NCBI GenBank assembly: GCA_963693085.1
Contig: OY856412.1
Location: forward strand, 1,060,658,244-1,060,722,243
Direction: 5' to 3'
Source of the DNA: Alisma plantago-aquatica
Lineage: Eukaryota; Streptophyta; Magnoliopsida; Alismatales; Alismataceae
DNA length: 64,000 bases
The position numbers and the translations under genes were made by a program. The notes under the pieces were generated by a model. The model ran no database searches. It saw only the letters and a program-made list of their open reading frames with translations, and was not told the DNA's origin. Below, one piece after another: positions 32,123-43,104 of this stretch (position 1 is the first letter of the stretch; each line of letters starts with the position of its first letter).

Positions 32123-35100
32123 TATAATAACCCTAACCTAGGTTATGCCATAACCCTGGAAGTTTTTACTTAAGCAAGCTAATTAGATCCTTAATTTTAC
32201 TTTGTGAAAAGTAATTAAGGTTCAAGAGGGACTTATGTTTCAATTTTGGTCTCTTTGAATAATGTTGAAGCAATTTTTGCTTATTTTGGACTAAAGTGCA
32301 ATTTACCCAATATGAGGGATTAACTTACAAATGTTACTTGATAAATGTCCCTCAAGTGTTGAATCATCATGAGAATGAATATGATGCATGGGTATGTCTT
32401 TCATAAGCCTGAATACCAAGAAAGAGCTGATAAAGCAATGCTTGTGCATTAAAACCTAGTTTTGGTGTAATGTGCAAATTACCCAAAACATAGGGTTCAA
32501 TATGCAAATTACCTCTTCCAGAGAGTCCCTAATGTTTCTTGGCATCATTTAGAGAAAATAAAATGAGAGGGACATCTCATTTGTATCACTTTGAAGGAGA
32601 AAGAATCTTGATATTAAAATAATCAAGATTTAAGAATAATTGAAACCCAAATTCAATTTAATGCAAAAAAAATAAATATATTAATTGAAGTGCCCTTCAA
32701 CCAAAACTATAATGTTTTAGATCCATGTATGTGTACGTCCTTGTGCCTTGCAAAGGCCACGAAATATCTCAAGAAAGTGGATAACCCACTCACATTAAAC
32801 AAAGAAAAAGTAATATCCACTAATTTTTGGATATTATTATTATAAGGGTTAAGGTGCTTAATTTATTTTCCTTTAAATTCATGGATAATGAAGAGGTTTG
32901 CAAAGGGAAAGAGTATAGCTTCGTGGGAAATGAGTTGAGGGGGAGATGTGGCATCAATTTGAGAAATTAAAGGAATTCATTACTACTTTCTCTCTCATTG
33001 ATTTTCCTTATAAAAACACCACTTCCAACTCAATTCAAAGGATTTTTCGATCCTTCTTTCTCTTCTTGCTTGCAAAACGACCAAGGAAGCTTACGAGAAA
33101 TAGGAGGAAGACCCCCAACCTGTAGGTAAGCTCCATGATCTCCTTACACCTTGATTTCATGGTGGAAATCGAAAATCAATGCTTGATTTCTCCTTTTCTT
33201 CACTCAATCTTCAACTTTGGCCATTCATTTCACTCAAAGACTTGATAACAAGCCTTGGGATAGTTGGATGAGTTGCTTGCACCATTTTTGACGTGATCTT
33301 GGAGCTTTGAAACTTCTTGAAGGTGAGTTATATAACTTGAACCCTTAATCATTGTTATTGAATAAAATTCCTCAATCCATTTTGTTCAATTGTTCTTCTT
33401 ACAATTCCTTTGATTGATTGATGAAGCTATCATGAATATGGCAGTAGATTTCATGGGGTTTAAGCTTGATGATGATGATGATGGCAGTAGATTTCGTGGG
33501 GTTTAAGCTTGATGATGATGACATCATCCTAAGAACACACCTCAAAAGAAATTGGGTGCACAAAGTTTTAACATTTTGGTCCAATCGGTTTCACCAAATC
33601 GTTTGGAGGTTTGGGTTCCAAACCGTTTGGAGTGGTTGACCGAATGGAGGGGGTTGACCGTTTGAGGGGGGGGTTTCTTATGTGTTGAACAATGATCTAA
33701 TAGATTAAATTGATTGGTTTCTAAAGGTTCCATGATTGGATAATCTACTAATTGCAAACCCTAATCGGGTTGAGAGGTGAAAACCCTAATTGAATTCTTT
33801 CGGTTTCAAGTTGACTTGGACCAAACAGTCTTGAGACTGTTTGAGTCCAAACGGTCCTAAAACTGTTTGGGATCAAATGGTCTCAGGACCGTTTGGAGAC
33901 CAAAGGTTGATTGTGATTGATGGATGAAATCCAATGGAGTTAGATTGATGAACAATCAAAGGTTCAATTGATGGCCGATTCAACAAAGCAAAAACCCTAA
34001 TCAATTTGATTGAAGGAAGGCTAAGTGGTCTTTTTGGTTTTGAGGCTGATTTGGCCCAAATGGTCTTGAGACCCTTTGAGTCCAAATGGTCTTGAAACCA
34101 TTTGGGGTCAAACGATCTCAAGACTGTTTGGAATCAAATGGTTTCAAAATTGTTTGGTGTTGAATGGTCAAAACTGAATGAAGGTCAAAAGTGATCAAAT
34201 CGTTTGGATATTTAAGGTGATGATTGATCCATTGATCCAATGGTTGATAATAATGATTATCAAAGCTACATAAAGTCTATGAAACCCTAAAGTACCTAGA
34301 TTATTGGTACCTATAGAATGGTTAACCCTAAAAGTTTATGGAAGCAATAATTTAGTACACTATGTCAATCATAGTTGTATGTACTTGATGGAAAGGTTGA
34401 TGTAACATAATCAAGTTGAAAGGATGAGAGAGAAGAGCTCATACATGAGTACTAATCATGTAGTAGTTAGGGTATGATCCTTAGTAAAGAGATCATGAAA
34501 CCCTAATCGAGTATGCAAATGAGCCCTAATCCTAATTTAGGGCAATTCTGAGTGAAACCCTAATTGTGGGAAATGAATTGAGTAACTCCATTTTTAATAA
34601 GAACAATTTGCTCTAACCCTGATGAAGGGTGATGGTATGTGAAATTCAAATCCTAATAATGGAATAGTGGCTAATATCCTAATAAGGAAAATACCTAAAG
34701 TGGTTGATTATAGGCAACTTTTTAGTAAGCAATGCCTTAACCTTTAGACAGGTCCATATCATTAAAGATAGTTGGAAAATTCTAATGTGTGACCCATGCA
34801 CTACATGATACAGGTGATAGGTTAGTATTTAAAAGTATTAAGAGGGGAATTCCTTAATACAAAATAAGTTGGTGTACTCAGGTAAGTTATAAGTGAAAAG
34901 TAAAGTGATACATCAAGATATGATAGATATCACATCTAGCACTTCAGGGTTGATATACCTTGATACATCTCAAATCCAATATACTTGGATACAAAAAGAC
35001 ATGAAGTGTGTTATGTAAATTGTTAAGATGAAATGTAATGAATTTGATACAGTTTGATAAGTATAGGCTAACATACCTAGAGAATTGGGTTAAGCCAAAC

Positions 35101-37524
35101 TAATAAGTGTGATGCAATCATACCCTGGTAAGGATGAGAGATAAACTCATACATTGATTTAATAATATTTAAATGACATATGATGAGAACAATAAGAAAG
35201 AGTGAATACTTGTGATATCATTGGATGCTCCTAGAGGGGTGGAGTAATAAGTTACAGTAGGATTGATAATATGAATATGAAACCCTAATTAATGTGAATA
35301 AGTAACCCTAACCCTAATCTAGGGTAGTGGTGTAACCCTAATTAAGGGAGATGATATGAGAAACCCTAATTCAGGATAACATAATGGAAAACCCTAATTG
35401 GGATGAATAGTAAACCCTAATTGTGGGTAATTAAATGTAAACCCTAATCGAGGGTGATGCCATGTGAAACCCTAATCTAGGGTGATTCCACGATAATATC
35501 TAATGCAGTGATATCATGTGAAACCCTAATTTTGGATTATAATGCATGAAACCCTAATCTTGGGCAATATGGTGATAAACCATAACCCTAATCTAGGTAG
35601 TGGGATGAGTATCCCCACTTGACATGAAATGGGAAACTATAACCCTAGTGAGGGAATAGTGGTGTTACCCTTGAATAGCATGGAACTGAAATATGATTGA
35701 TATATTTGTTATCATATGTGCTAACCATGCCGGTATCATGAGATGATGAACATAGCTAGGTATGAGCTATGATGCTTTATTTATTAAAATTGTTTATTGG
35801 GCCTTGTGGGCCATAATATGCCTTGTTTCTTAGTCAGAGGTAATAAGAGAGTTAATGAGCCTCAAGTGCCATAAGAGATGCTTGTGTAACAAGTGTCATC
35901 TTTACCTTGGTCAGATGACCTGAAGGTGATAGTTACCTGAAAAAGTGGTAACAATGCTCAGTGATGAGTTAAGGGTTTGAATACCCAGATTTGATATGCA
36001 TGATAATGATGTTGTTGAGAGATGAGAACTTCCAAGTGATGAGATAAGGGATTATGATCCCAATGTATTATAAGTTTTGGTAAGGTAATTGATAAGAGAT
36101 TTATATGTCTCCATGTAGCAATTGTCATAGTAATTACTGGTTGAGAACTTGACTGTTGTTAAAAGAATATGATAATGTACCTAATTATTTAAGTGAAATC
36201 ATATCATGTAGAGCCCTGACTATAGATCCATCATCATTAGTAATTGGTGATGGTGAAATGGGTTGCTCCGTGGCATAACTTAGAGTGCATACTTTTGAGT
36301 ATGTGGCAGTAATGGGTGATTATATCCTTACGTCCTAATGTAGGGTTGATGGAAGGTAAACATTAAACCTCTCAATCCTTCATTATATGTGTCGATATAG
36401 ATGTATCACGAATCTCCTGAAGTTGGAATGGATGTATCATAAATCTCCCAATAATATTAATACCAGATCGATGGAGATAAACATAAAATCTCTCAATTGT
36501 GAAGAGAGTGCAGTCGTCGATGTAGCTCTATAGAAAAGTTGCCAGTATACCCTGGAAAGCTATTTAGCAGAGACACTAGATGTCTTGCAGTTGACCTCAC
36601 ACTGACTGAGGAAGATCAGGTCATGGAAATCTGGTTCTTCCATTGACCTTGTATGGTACCGATTTCGACTTTGCAATGGTCAGTTGGAGTATGAGCCGTA
36701 TACCTTATCTCCTCAGGGCATAAGTGTGATTGAAAAATGTAATCAGCTGTATAGTATGTTTGCTTAAGGATTAAATACAAAAATCATTGGCTGGTGTTAT
36801 ATTTCTTTTATGCATCTTTAGTTGATAGATGATATAGTTATGTTTCCTTGCATTTCTTACAAAATAGATAGATGATGTATAATTCTATCATGGGTAGATG
36901 ATATGTTCTCCTTAAGAAAGGAGATTATCATATTTTGTTCATGTAGGGATTAATACTGTAGTTAATATAAAAGAATTCCTGCTCAGTTTCATTCTGCTAA
37001 TCTGCAATATGGCAGAGATTTATATCTCTCGCTGGGACTATTTTCAATTGTCTCACCCCCGTGGGATCCAACTTTTTAGGTAAAAACAGAAGAAGAAGTA
37101 GGAACCCTATAGCAAGGGAAGAGCAGTAGCAGCAACTGGGACAACAGTGATAACTCAGGTGGAGGCACTGGTTGTCAAGTTTTGTATAGAAAGTCCTATA
37201 TGTCGTCTATGTACTCTCAGGTCGTTGGAGTTAGTAGTTGGTTTTAATGTATCGATCTGAGATTTTGGCTTGATGCCTTGAGGTTTTTATACTTCCTGTG
37301 TATAGTTTAACAGAGCAGATAAAGTTGTAATCCTTGAGATGAAATGATACCAGAAATGTATTTGTGAACTTGGATGCAATGGAATTACTTTGGTTCTTTT
37401 TGAAAGAGTTTTTCTTTGTTGGATCTCTTGTAAAAAGGTTTTAAATTTTAGTGATTTTTAGTAATCTGCTGCTTATGAACGCTTCTGCTTAAGTAAATCA
37501 TGTTTTTATGAGTTGGATGCCACA
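32123..37524 (+). repeat. 3' LTR of element C (5402 bp)
   Basis: Co-linear with LTR C1 throughout. It is about 160 bp longer, partly from a 43-bp tandem duplication (33438-33523) and extra AACGGT units near 33765-33870. Conserved block at 37012-37080. Many point differences from C1 indicate an old insertion. Confidence 0.93.
33438..33523. repeat. 43-bp tandem duplication unique to LTR C2
   Basis: ATGGCAGTAGATTTC.TGGGGTTTAAGCTTGATGATGATG occurs at 33438 and again at 33481; LTR C1 has it once (about 25707). It arose after or during integration. Confidence 0.85.
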
Positions 37525-38644
37525 CCAGGGCTTTTGGTCTGAGATTCATACTCCATCTCTAAGCTACTTTCTCTCTCATCGACAAAGAAGGTGGGAAGAG
37601 GAGGATTCATCATAAAGCAAGCTACGGAGTGTGAAGATCGTTGCTCTCTCTCTAAGGGGTTGACCTTCCTCCCTCCTTTGTGGAGATGATGCTCTCTCTC
37701 TCTCTTCTCGCCCCCTTCTTTATTCTTGCCATGAGCGAGTAGTCTCATACACTAGGGTGCAGGGAGTAGCCCCGCTACCCATGTTTTCATTTCATACATT
37801 GTAATTCTTGAGTTTACAATAGAAAAACACTATCTTTCCAGTTCAACATCAATCATTTAATGAATGCTAATTGCTTGATCACCAACTTGTGTTATCTATT
37901 ATCTGTTAGTGCAAATTGTCTATATTTTTACTTCTAGATTTGAATATCGAATGCTTGTTGGTTCCAAATTGTATGTAGTCACCATACATTTGGTTCGGTA
38001 TCTAGGAGAGTTTCTCAAGGAGTAGAGTAAACTCACCTCCATCGTTGTACTTTCATACTATGAAATGGAATCAGTTGACCTATGAAAGTACAACCTTGAC
38101 AGGTTGAGGAACACCCTTTGTGAGGGGAGTGATACAAAATAAGTGACCATTCATCTGGGGATGGTTGGCATTGCAACACTTCCACGTTTCTCCTAGTTAG
38201 TTATCTGAAAGGAAGCTAAGTCTATGAAGATACTAACTGTTTATACTCTTTTCTTTGAAAGTCAAGTTATTGTGATGTATGTTTTGATCCATGTGTAGTG
38301 GTAGTGAAATCCGATCACATCCTAGTGGTTTCTTAACATTCTTTACAACCTTAAATTTACTTTCTTGCTTTTACTTTACTTGCACTTAGTTTAAACAACC
38401 AAACCAACTCTTTGATCTAAATACCAACGGTTAAGGAGTTAAATGAAATTCTAACATTTTCTATCTTGTTGATCTTAACAAGACTGTTGTCCTTTGGATT
38501 TGACCCTTAACTATACTATGATAATACTTCCACATATCCTAGCATACGTGGGTGGAGTTTTTATTCTAGTATAAGTAAGGCTAAACCTAAAGACGTACTA
38601 TCTTTAGTGATGCACACAACTCCACGCAAGTGGAAGCTCCATCA
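37525..38644 (+). repeat. 3' LTR of element A, right part
   Basis: After the CCAGG duplication the element A LTR resumes at GCTTTTGGTCTGAGATTCAT, matching 7565 onward of the 5' LTR. It continues to CTCCATCA at 38644. No gene. Confidence 0.92.
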
Positions 38645-39113
38645 CATATCCAAAGGAGGCAGGAAACAGACCCATGAAGTCAATCCCCAAAACATCAAAC
38701 ACCTCCATTACTAGAATGGGTGATAGAGGAATCATATCCATCTTGGAGATAGTGCCCACCTTTTGGAACTTCAAACAACATTTGCAATATTCATTAGCAT
38801 CTTTGAACAAGGTTGGCCAATAGAATCCACTTTGAAGAATTTTGGTGGCAGTGCATTTTCTGCCAAAATGATCTTCACAGACGCCAGAGTGGCACATGGA
38901 TAGGATGTTTTTTTGCTCAACTTTAGGGACATCTCTTCTTATGATATGGTCGGGACAATACTTGAATAGACGTGGGTCATCCCAAACATAATTCTTCACC
39001 ATGGCAAGCAACCTCTTACTTTCCTCTCTAGTCCATGTGCTTGGCACTCTTCTACTTGCCAAAAAGTTGGTTACATGTTTGTACCATGGTCTTTGAGTTG
39101 AGTCAAGCAACAA
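38645..39113 (-). pseudogene. Element B integrase, zinc domain and start of core
   Basis: The frame reads WYKHVTNFLASRRVP, RLFKYCPDHIIRRDVP and MCHSGVCEDHFGRKCTATKI. LQSGFYWPTLFKDANEYCKC follows, giving an HHCC zinc-binding arrangement, and then VFDVLGIDFMGLFPASFGY with the first catalytic Asp. The frame then runs into the 3' LTR of element A. The continuing sequence (VYIMVAVYYVSKW) is at 6533 on the other side. Confidence 0.9.
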
Positions 39114-39238
39114 GATTTGTTCATGGGGTATTGTATCCTTGATCTGATCAACTTCATCATAAGGTGCCTCAATGCGAGAGAGATGGTCAACTATAGAATG
39201 TTCACTTCCTTCTTGTCAATGATCTTTAAATAAAATTC

Positions 39239-39520
39239 CTAAAGTAATAGAATACAGCAGATTAACCTTGGCTTAGAATATTTCTTTGCCATGAGATATT
39301 TTAAGGCTACATGATCCATGTATACCACTACCTTTTTTTGCAAGAGATAAAAATGGAACTTTTCGAGTGTGAAGATCACGACAAGAAACTCTTTTTCCAT
39401 GGTGGTGTAGTTCCTTTGGGCTTCATCAAGGGTTTTTCTTGCATAGTAGATGCCATGAGGAACCCGACCAATCCTTTGGTCTAGCACAACCCCCACTACC
39501 ATATATGATGCATTGGTCAT
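39239..39520 (-). pseudogene. Element B RNase H
   Basis: MTNASYMVVGVVLDQR, NYTTMEKEFLVVIFTLEKFH and VVVYMDHVALKYLMAKKY correspond to the A-block equivalents [32 protein letters not shown] and [13 protein letters not shown]. Some catalytic carboxylates are kept (E, D) and the first Asp is replaced in MTNAS. Degraded. Confidence 0.85.
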
Positions 39521-39550
39521 GATTTCTAAAGGTAGGGAGAAATCTAGGGG

Positions 39551-40157
39551 CTACATAATAGGAGTGGAGATGAGCTTATGCTTCAAGTGGTTGAAGGCTT
39601 CAACACACTTGTCATCAAAGTTGAATTCCACATCCTTATCAAGAAAATGGCAAAGCGGCCTCAAAATTTTACTAAAGTCTTTGTTGAAATAATGGTAGAA
39701 ACATGTATGCCCCAATAAAGTTGTTTTCTCATTCAACTTTCTATAATCCACACACATCCTTCACTTGGACTTCTCTCTCACTGGCATCAACTCTCCATCC
39801 TCATTTTCTGCTACTGTGATCCCACCCTTTTTGGGCACGACCTGGATGGGTCTCACCCAAGGGATATAAAAAATGGAGTAGATAATCCCAGCATCTAGTA
39901 ACTTCACTACCTCTTATGACATGACCTCTTTCATATTGGGTTCAACCTTCTTTTCATTTGCATGTTGGCCTAGAATCATCTTCAAGGTAAATTCTATGAA
40001 CACAAATGGAAGGGTCAATGCCCCTCAGATCATCAATGGACCATCCAATAGCTTGAATGTTTTTCTTCAAAATTTCCATTAAGGCATCTTCTTGTTCTGG
40101 AGAAATGTTAGAGGAAAATATCATTGGGAGGGTGTCATTTTGAATGTAGAAAATCAT
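39551..40157 (-). pseudogene. Element B reverse transcriptase with a deletion of the catalytic core
   Basis: From 40157: IFSSNISPEQEDALMEILKK, AIGWSIDDLRGIDPSICVHR. Shifted frames then hold remnants of the VPKKGG region. At 39757 MCVDYRKLNEKT is followed directly by LLGHTCFYHYFNKDFSKILR. In element A these two blocks are about 500 bp apart and include the YxDD catalytic box, so B has lost about 510 bp near 39722. RT activity is impossible. Confidence 0.88.
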
Positions 40158-40393
40158 ACTTCATCCCTTTAGGAAGAGAATTGCGCTCAAGGACTAGAGG
40201 TTCTTTAAGGGAGTTCTTCAATAGCTCAGAAATGGATGGGAGATCCTCACTTGAAGCCATTATGGATAGATCATCTTCCTCATACTCATCATCATCATCA
40301 TTAGGGAATTCCACAATAGGTTCTAGACCTCTACCTTGTGTGGTAGTTTGAATCCATGTAGGTAGGCATTCATCTACAATCTCATCAAGACAC

Positions 40394-40800
40394 TTAATAT
40401 ATAAGATAACAATCTTCCTTTGTAGCACCTATCACCTCGGCCTTAGCAAAAGACTTGAAGATCCTCAACTGGATCTTCATGTGCATGAAGGTCACATATA
40501 TGGTACCGATCCTCACATGAATCACGACATTGGCTATAGCCAAGAAGGGTCTCCCCAAGATAATAGGCACCTTTCTTGAGTCGTTTTCCATATCCAACAC
40601 AATGAAGTCAGCAGGGAAGAATATGGAGGTCTCATCAACAAGTCTCACCAACACATCATCAACATGCCCTCTAGGAATTTTCAAAGATCAATTAGCCAAT
40701 TGCAAAGTGTAGTGAGATAGACCTAGTTGTCCCATCTACAGTTCAACAAACACATCATACGAAATTAGATTCACACTAGATCCCAAGTGAAGAAGAGCTT
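40394..40800 (-). pseudogene. Element B aspartic protease region
   Basis: The open part 40684-40394 reads MKIPRGHVDDVLVRLVDETS, FFPADFIVLDMENDS and VPIILGRPFLAIANVVIHV, matching the second half of Athila/Tat protease. Just upstream, across a stop, SYDVFVEL..GLSHYTLQLAN is recognisable. The D-S/T-G-like active site itself is not clearly preserved. Confidence 0.8.
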
Positions 40801-41099
40801 GGTCTATGCGGTGTACTCCAATGTAGCAAGAGATGATGGGAGCACTGGGACCTTTCCTTTTTCTTGGCATGGTGTGTTATAGAATTGAGCTCACTTGCTC
40901 GATGAGCTTGACTTTCCTTGGTATTTTTCCCATTGTTTTCCTCTTGAATGTGTACAAATATTTCAATAAATGTGCATAGATGGGATCTGCTTGATTGCAT
41001 CAAGCAATGGGATATTGATCTTCGCCTACTTAAAAATTTCCATGATGTCTTTAGTGTGCTTTTTCTTCCTCTTTTCAATGGATGGTTCCTCAAGTGCAT

Positions 41100-42941
41100 C
41101 CAGGAAGGGCGGGAGTTGTGCCCCCAACCAGCCCAAATAAATAGAATCATCAATCGATATTACAAGAATCACAATATCATCTCTCTATAACATGGTATCA
41201 ACCTGGGTGCTTATCACAATATCCTCAACCTGAATCTCAGTATCACCATCTCTAATCACAGTATCAACTCTATCATTACTTCCTACACTATCAAGAGAAG
41301 TGTCCCATGGCTGCTCCAAGGTCCTACCACTCCTCAACACTGTCACTGCCTTCACATGCTTATGGGTAGTAAAAGAAGAAAATTTTGATGGCAGTTGTGG
41401 CTGTTGAGGTGGTGGTGGTCTTGGGTGTGGGGGATTTTGGTTTTGGAGAATGAATCATGGTTGAGATCTTTGTTGTTATTGTGGTTGTGGATGGGGGTGA
41501 TGTTGTACTGGGGGTTGGTGGTATGAGTGAGGTGGAGGTGGGGTGTTTGATAGTTGAATGGGGGTTGTAGAGGCAGAGAAGCATAAGGGTTGGGTGGTCC
41601 TTGGTATTGTGGTGGAGCATAGGCACTTTGGGTGGTGCTCATAAAACCACTATCATTGTTTGGGTTAGGCATAGATTGGGAAGGGAACCTTCCTTCTTCA
41701 CGATGAGAAAGTGATAGAGAAATTTGATCAAGCCTTTGCTTAAGGCAGCTAATAATTTTTCCATGGGAGTACACATATTTCTTCACTTCATCAAGGCTCC
41801 TTAGCCTCCCAAGAACTTCCTCTTCAAACTTTAAGTTGTACTTAGGGCCGTGATGTTTCCTTGGTTGTCGTTGCCCCTCCTCACTTTGTTGTTTCCAAGA
41901 GAAGTTAGGATGGTTCCTTCATTCTGGAGTATAGGAGTTGGACACAGGATCTTGATTGTTCTGGTTTCCAGAAGCATGCAAAGCATTCACTTCTTCATCA
42001 ATGACATCAACTTCCATGGTAGATTGTCTAGTATAACCCCCAACTTGGTTTTTCATCATTCTCATCATGTCAGTCATCATCTTCATCAATTGGGGGTTGG
42101 CCTCTATTCTGACTGGATCTATAGGAGGGGGAGGAATGTATTTCCGGTCATAGTGCTCCCCTTTACTTATAACTCAGTGGTGAGAGTTCTCAGCTAGATG
42201 CTCAAAAAGGGGCTAAGATCCCTCTAGTGGTTTTACCATGAATGTACCTCCATAGGAGGAATCAACAGTAGTCTGGCTTAGCTCAACCAATCTAGTGTAG
42301 AATGTTTGTGCAAGCTTCCATAGAGGTACTTCATGATGAGGGTAGTCATGAAGGAGCTTTTGAAATCATTCTCAAGCTTCATGGAGGTTTCATTCTCTTT
42401 TTTTTCTGAAGGAGGTAATGTATCTCTGCATCTGATTCAACTTGGTGATTGGGTAGAACTTCTTGAGGAATTCATTCTTCATCACATTCTAGGTTACCAA
42501 CTCAGGCTTGGACATGTACCAATTCTTAGCTTTTTCTTTCAGGAAAAAGGGAAAGATGGTTCTTCAGATTGAGTCATCAGTGGCAGAAGGTGTGTGGAAT
42601 GTGAAGCTAGTTTCAAGAAAAGCATCCATGTGGTGGTAAGGATTCTCATTCTCCATCCCATAGTAAGTAGGAAGGAGTCCGAGAAGGTTCGGTGGAATGG
42701 AGAATCGTTGACACGACATTTGGTCAACAAGGGTGGTGATTGGGGAGTTGTAGTTCCCTGGGGTGAAGTACTCGTAGAGAGGGTAGTGGGGTGGTGTAAT
42801 TTGGGCATCAACATGAGGATCATGACCTTCCATTTTTATGGCTTGGTATTGCTTGCATCGGTGTTGGTGTCTTCTTCTACCTATCTCGGGGTCAAAAGGC
42901 ACCAAGGCGGTAGAGGTAGAGTGTCTACCAAGGATGCACAT
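41100..42941 (-). pseudogene. Element B gag
   Basis: Starts near 42941. The frame to 42564 has YEYFTPGNYNSPITTLV, FSIPPNLLGLLPTYYGMENE and PYHHMDAFLETSFTF, the N-terminal gag pattern of Athila-like elements (F.G...E.P..H...F). With frame changes the middle gives KEKAKNWYMSKPELV and LKKFYP near 42440-42540. The C-terminal part 41786-41352 is a coiled stretch (KKYVYSHGKIISCLKQRL), then a Pro/Gln/Tyr-rich tail. Several stops. I found no zinc knuckle. Confidence 0.8.
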
Positions 42942-43086
42942 TTGTCACCTACACAGTACACAAACAAACAACAAGAGCCAAGTTAGAAGGCAAGTATGCA
43001 AGAGTAAACAAAGAATAAAGAATAGCAATGATGAGGGCATTACGAAAAGCTAAGCTACACTAACTAGCTAGGTCGAGCACCTCTAC

Positions 43087-43104
43087 TCCCTAGAAATGAT
43101 GCCA
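43087..43104 (-). other. Degraded primer binding site of element B
   Basis: Minus strand TGGCATCATTTCTAGGGA agrees with the tRNA-Asp complement (TGGCGCCGTTGCCGGGGA) at 12 of 18 positions. Five of six differences are C-to-T or G-to-A. It lies between gag and the LTR end, as expected. Confidence 0.6.

Larger units (their letters stand above)
24399..37524 (+). mobile_element. Element C: giant-LTR, apparently non-autonomous Ty3/gypsy-type retrotransposon (13.1 kb)
   Basis: LTR 1 is 24399-29638 (5240 bp), internal region 29639-32122 (2484 bp), LTR 2 is 32123-37524 (5402 bp). LTR 1 starts TGTAATATCC, LTR 2 starts TATAATAACC (TG changed to TA), and both end GGATGCCACA. Target duplication is CCGGG (24394-24398) against CCAGG (37525-37529), one CpG-type change. 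The sequence right of it resumes the element A LTR. The internal region has a gag-like ORF with two zinc knuckles, but I see no RT, RNase H or integrase. So it must have moved with enzymes from elsewhere, like a LARD element. Confidence 0.93.
6536..38644 (+). mobile_element. Element A: Athila-like Ty3/gypsy retrotransposon with 3' accessory region (about 17.4 kb without inserts)
   Basis: The element starts TGATAACC and ends CTCCATCA, a TGAT/ATCA inverted terminus. It has a tRNA-Asp primer site at 8694, gag, protease, RT, RNase H and integrase in order on the plus strand. A 5.7-kb accessory ORF region, a G-run polypurine tract at 23441 and a second LTR from 23449 follow. Left flank CACAT (6531-6535) reappears at 38643-38647 overlapping the terminal CA of the 3' LTR, which fits a 5-bp target duplication with loss of one CA unit. 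Both flanks are integrase coding sequence of element B. Inserts: Cassandra (8927-9765), solo LTR (21137-21842), element C (24399-37524). Confidence 0.88.

Noticed and set aside
6536..38644. Endogenous pararetrovirus
   Set aside because: LTRs, integrase and target duplications are present and no movement or coat protein was seen; this is a retrotransposon.
41352..41786. Separate Pro/Thr-rich genes on the minus strand at 41.4-41.8 kb
   Set aside because: Two frames of the same gag C-terminal tail of element B.
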